Below are positions 6,323 to 7,573 of a stretch of 7,573 nt of DNA, one piece after another (position 1 is the stretch's first letter; the number at the start of each line of letters is the position of its first letter). A model generated the notes under the pieces. The model saw nothing but the letters and a program-made list of their open reading frames with translations, did no database searches and was not told where the DNA came from. The stretch lies in NCBI GenBank assembly GCA_017991025.1, contig JAGNMT010000162.1, positions 1 through 7,573 of the forward strand. Direction: 5' to 3'. The translations under genes and the position numbers were made by a program. Origin of the DNA: Verrucomicrobiales bacterium (GTDB taxonomy: Bacteria; Verrucomicrobiota; Verrucomicrobiia; Verrucomicrobiales; DEV007).

Positions 6323-7134
6323 GAGCGGTAGTGTTCGTCGAAATAGGCTACTTGATCAACTATGACTTCGGCGAGAGCGGGATCGGTCCCGATGGCGGAA
6401 CTGTAGTAGAGGGATCGGTCGCCGAAGTGATGCGGGTTCTGCCGGAATATATCGCGCTGACTTGCCGCTGCTGTCGGCTCGGTCTCGATGCCGAGCAGTA
6501 CCGGAATATCCTGATAGCTGTGGAGGGCGTCGGCGATGAAAAAAGGCACGACGACGACATTGGAGGAATCTGTCAGGGTCTGCCAGTCGGCGATGAAGGG
6601 CGGTTCTTCCATGTAAGCATCAAGAACTCTGGCGAAGCCTTCGCCGCTTGCCTTGATCGCCTCCACTTGATCAGTGATGGCCTCGGTCGACTTCTTGTTA
6701 AGGTTGGTGCCGTGACCCACAATGATCAGAGTGGTGTCCTCAAGCTTCACGGAAGCGTTGATGATTTCCTTCGCTCGCTTGATGAGCAGCCCGGTCATGG
6801 CCGGGTGGATGCCGACGGGATCACAGTAGTGAATGGTGCGCCCTTCCCGGATCGTTGTGTGTCCCTCTATCTCAAGTTCGCGGGGGAGAACCTGACGGGT
6901 GAAATAACCCTCACTGATAAAATTCGGCACGATGTAAATTTCGCTTTCTTCTATTTTCGACCAGATCTGGCGAAAGCTGGGTTCTTCTTTCCAGAAGGCA
7001 CAATGGACACTGCCAAACTGACCGCTTCTTTCAATAACGTCGGCGTGGTCCCAACTGGGTTGAGATGAATCAGGATTTTCTGTCGAGCCGTGCCCGAGAA
7101 TTAAGAGGGCGCTGTCTGGTTTTGAAACGGGCAT
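6319..7134 (-). CDS. cbiX: CbiX-type sirohydrochlorin cobalto-/ferrochelatase
   Basis: From the ATG at 7132-7134 this is a 271-residue two-domain chelatase of the CbiX/SirB class, which inserts Co2+ (cobalamin route) or Fe2+ (siroheme route) into sirohydrochlorin in the cytoplasm. Each half starts with the hallmark strand and His: LLILGHGST (10-18, H15) and LIIVGHGTN (136-144, H141). The second metal-side motif is asymmetric: VPNFISEGYFTRQVLPREL (69-87) in the N half has no His, whereas VPFFIADALHSYQDIPVLLG (196-215) in the C half has H205. This form fits the DR2241-like branch. The frame continues upstream to an ATG at 7227, but the extra 31 residues are Arg/Trp-rich, not family-like and precede the normal start, so the shorter form is preferred. 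The stop overlaps the start of the Fe-S gene. Metal specificity cannot be told from sequence alone. Confidence 0.85.
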   Translation of the reverse strand: MPVSKPDSALLILGHGSTENPDSSQPSWDHADVIERSGQFGSVHCAFWKEEPSFRQIWSKIEESEIYIVPNFISEGYFTRQVLPRELEIEGHTTIREGRTIHYCDPVGIHPAMTGLLIKRAKEIINASVKLEDTTLIIVGHGTNLNKKSTEAITDQVEAIKASGEGFARVLDAYMEEPPFIADWQTLTDSSNVVVVPFFIADALHSYQDIPVLLGIETEPTAAASQRDIFRQNPHHFGDRSLYYSSAIGTDPALAEVIVDQVAYFDEHYRS

Positions 7135-7382
7135 ATTAGTCGATACGGAAAAGGTAAAACGCCGGACGCGCCATAAAAAAGGAGAGATTGCGCGAGTTTC
7201 GCATGAGTCTGCCCACCTGATTCGCATTCAAGCCCGGAAGGGCATGGGCGATAGGGGTGGGGGTTCGAGTTTTCCCAATAATCAGGTAGATTCCGTATTT
7301 ATCAGAGATTTTTATTGCTTAATAATTTAGATTTCTTAATGTTGTTGGTCGGAAGTGCGATCCCGGCGGGATCGGGAAATCA
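7135..7382. promoter_or_regulatory. Divergent intergenic region between cbiX and an exported-protein gene
   Basis: These 248 bases separate two genes that point away from each other, so both promoters are probably here. The right part (about 7275-7340) is AT-rich and the likely promoter side for the rightward gene, but I see no strong -35/-10 pair. A G-rich stretch lies at 7249-7263. No cobalamin-riboswitch-like B12 box or other riboswitch was recognised near cbiX. Confidence 0.4.
7358..7374 (+). promoter_or_regulatory. 5'-leader hairpin just before a start codon
   Basis: Bases 7358-7364 (cgatccc) pair perfectly with 7368-7374 (gggatcg), closing a 3-base ggc loop. The 3' arm and adjacent ggga (7374-7377) are the only purine-rich, ribosome-binding-like sequence before the ATG at 7383. 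If formed in mRNA the hairpin could limit ribosome access. Its function is inferred only. Confidence 0.4.
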
Positions 7383-7573
7383 ATGAGAAAATGGTTCAGT
7401 GCGTGGTTTTTTGGGGCTGTAGCTGCCTTTCCGTGCGCATTGACGTCGGCGCCACCGGAAAAGGCGGTCGGTGAACCGGCACTTGCATCGCTGGATGCCT
7501 TTCTGGCAGCCTCGAACCACAATCCCCGTGAGGTAGTTCTAGGCATGGTAGGGTTCTTCGGGCAACCTGAGCC
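7383..7573 (+). CDS. Exported protein of unknown function, N-terminal part (3' end outside window)
   Basis: An open frame runs from the ATG at 7383 to the window edge (63 full codons). Residues 1-20 make a convincing signal peptide: a basic start (MRKW), a hydrophobic core (FSAWFFGAVAAFPCAL) and a likely cleavage after TSA (around residue 23). The mature part begins PPEKAVGEPALASLDAFLAASNH, too short to place in a family. A TAA in the same frame at 7323 and the lack of other start codons support this ATG. The frame on the opposite strand over this stretch (7319-7546) has no such features. Confidence 0.7.
   Translation, partial: MRKWFSAWFFGAVAAFPCALTSAPPEKAVGEPALASLDAFLAASNHNPREVVLGMVGFFGQPE

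Noticed and set aside
6331..7068. 245-codon plus-strand open frame opposite cbiX
   Set aside because: Shadow of cbiX, which carries both GHG motifs on the minus strand.
7135..7227. Upstream extension of cbiX to an ATG at 7227
   Set aside because: Adds 31 Arg/Trp-rich residues before the point where CbiX proteins normally start; no better ribosome binding site is seen there.
7135..7300. Cobalamin riboswitch upstream of cbiX
   Set aside because: No B12-box-like sequence or suitable structured leader could be recognised on the minus strand.

Overview
The window most likely comes from a chromosome of the PVC superphylum, probably Verrucomicrobiota. Three things point there. A solitary pseudopilin-like gene (4649-5455) has the N-terminus and C-terminal 'DGH' pattern that are very numerous in that group. 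The genes largely lack Shine-Dalgarno leaders. A CbiX chelatase is paired with a DR2241-type iron-sulfur protein. This is inference from gene style; no taxonomic marker such as rRNA is present. Coding DNA is moderately GC-rich, while some intergenic regions are sharply AT-rich.

Layout, left to right. (1) 1-634: the end of one Hsp20 small heat-shock gene and a complete second Hsp20 gene in tandem, closed by a hairpin terminator at 654-695. (2) 717-2300: a secreted protein of unknown function that looks like a peptidase-MA-type fold without its zinc-binding residues. It converges on (3) rarA/mgsA, the AAA+ replication-repair ATPase, on the minus strand (2307-3713), with only 6 bases between the stops. 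(4) 3714-3977: an intergenic region whose middle 100 bases are about 86% A+T, with a promoter-like element, a near-palindrome and a 10-base direct repeat. It precedes a 160-residue orphan protein (3978-4460) that has its own strong terminator. (5) 4649-5455: a single-gene pseudopilin-like protein. (6) 5456-5683: noncoding, with a long interrupted inverted repeat. (7) 5684-7134, minus strand: a two-gene operon, cbiX followed by a DR2241-type 4Fe-4S protein, joined by a 4-base ATGA overlap. (8) 7135-7382: a divergent intergenic region leading to the start of an exported protein cut by the window end (7383 onward).

Functionally this is mostly housekeeping and accessory chromosome: protein quality control (Hsp20 pair), fork repair (RarA) and tetrapyrrole metal insertion (CbiX plus Fe-S partner), with three exported or surface proteins of unknown role. 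I see no mobile element, CRISPR array, tRNA or rRNA, and no clear multi-gene novel system. The best leads are the catalytically dead peptidase-like protein, the orphan gene behind the AT-rich island, the split CbiX/Fe-S pair and the inverted repeat between 5529 and 5673.
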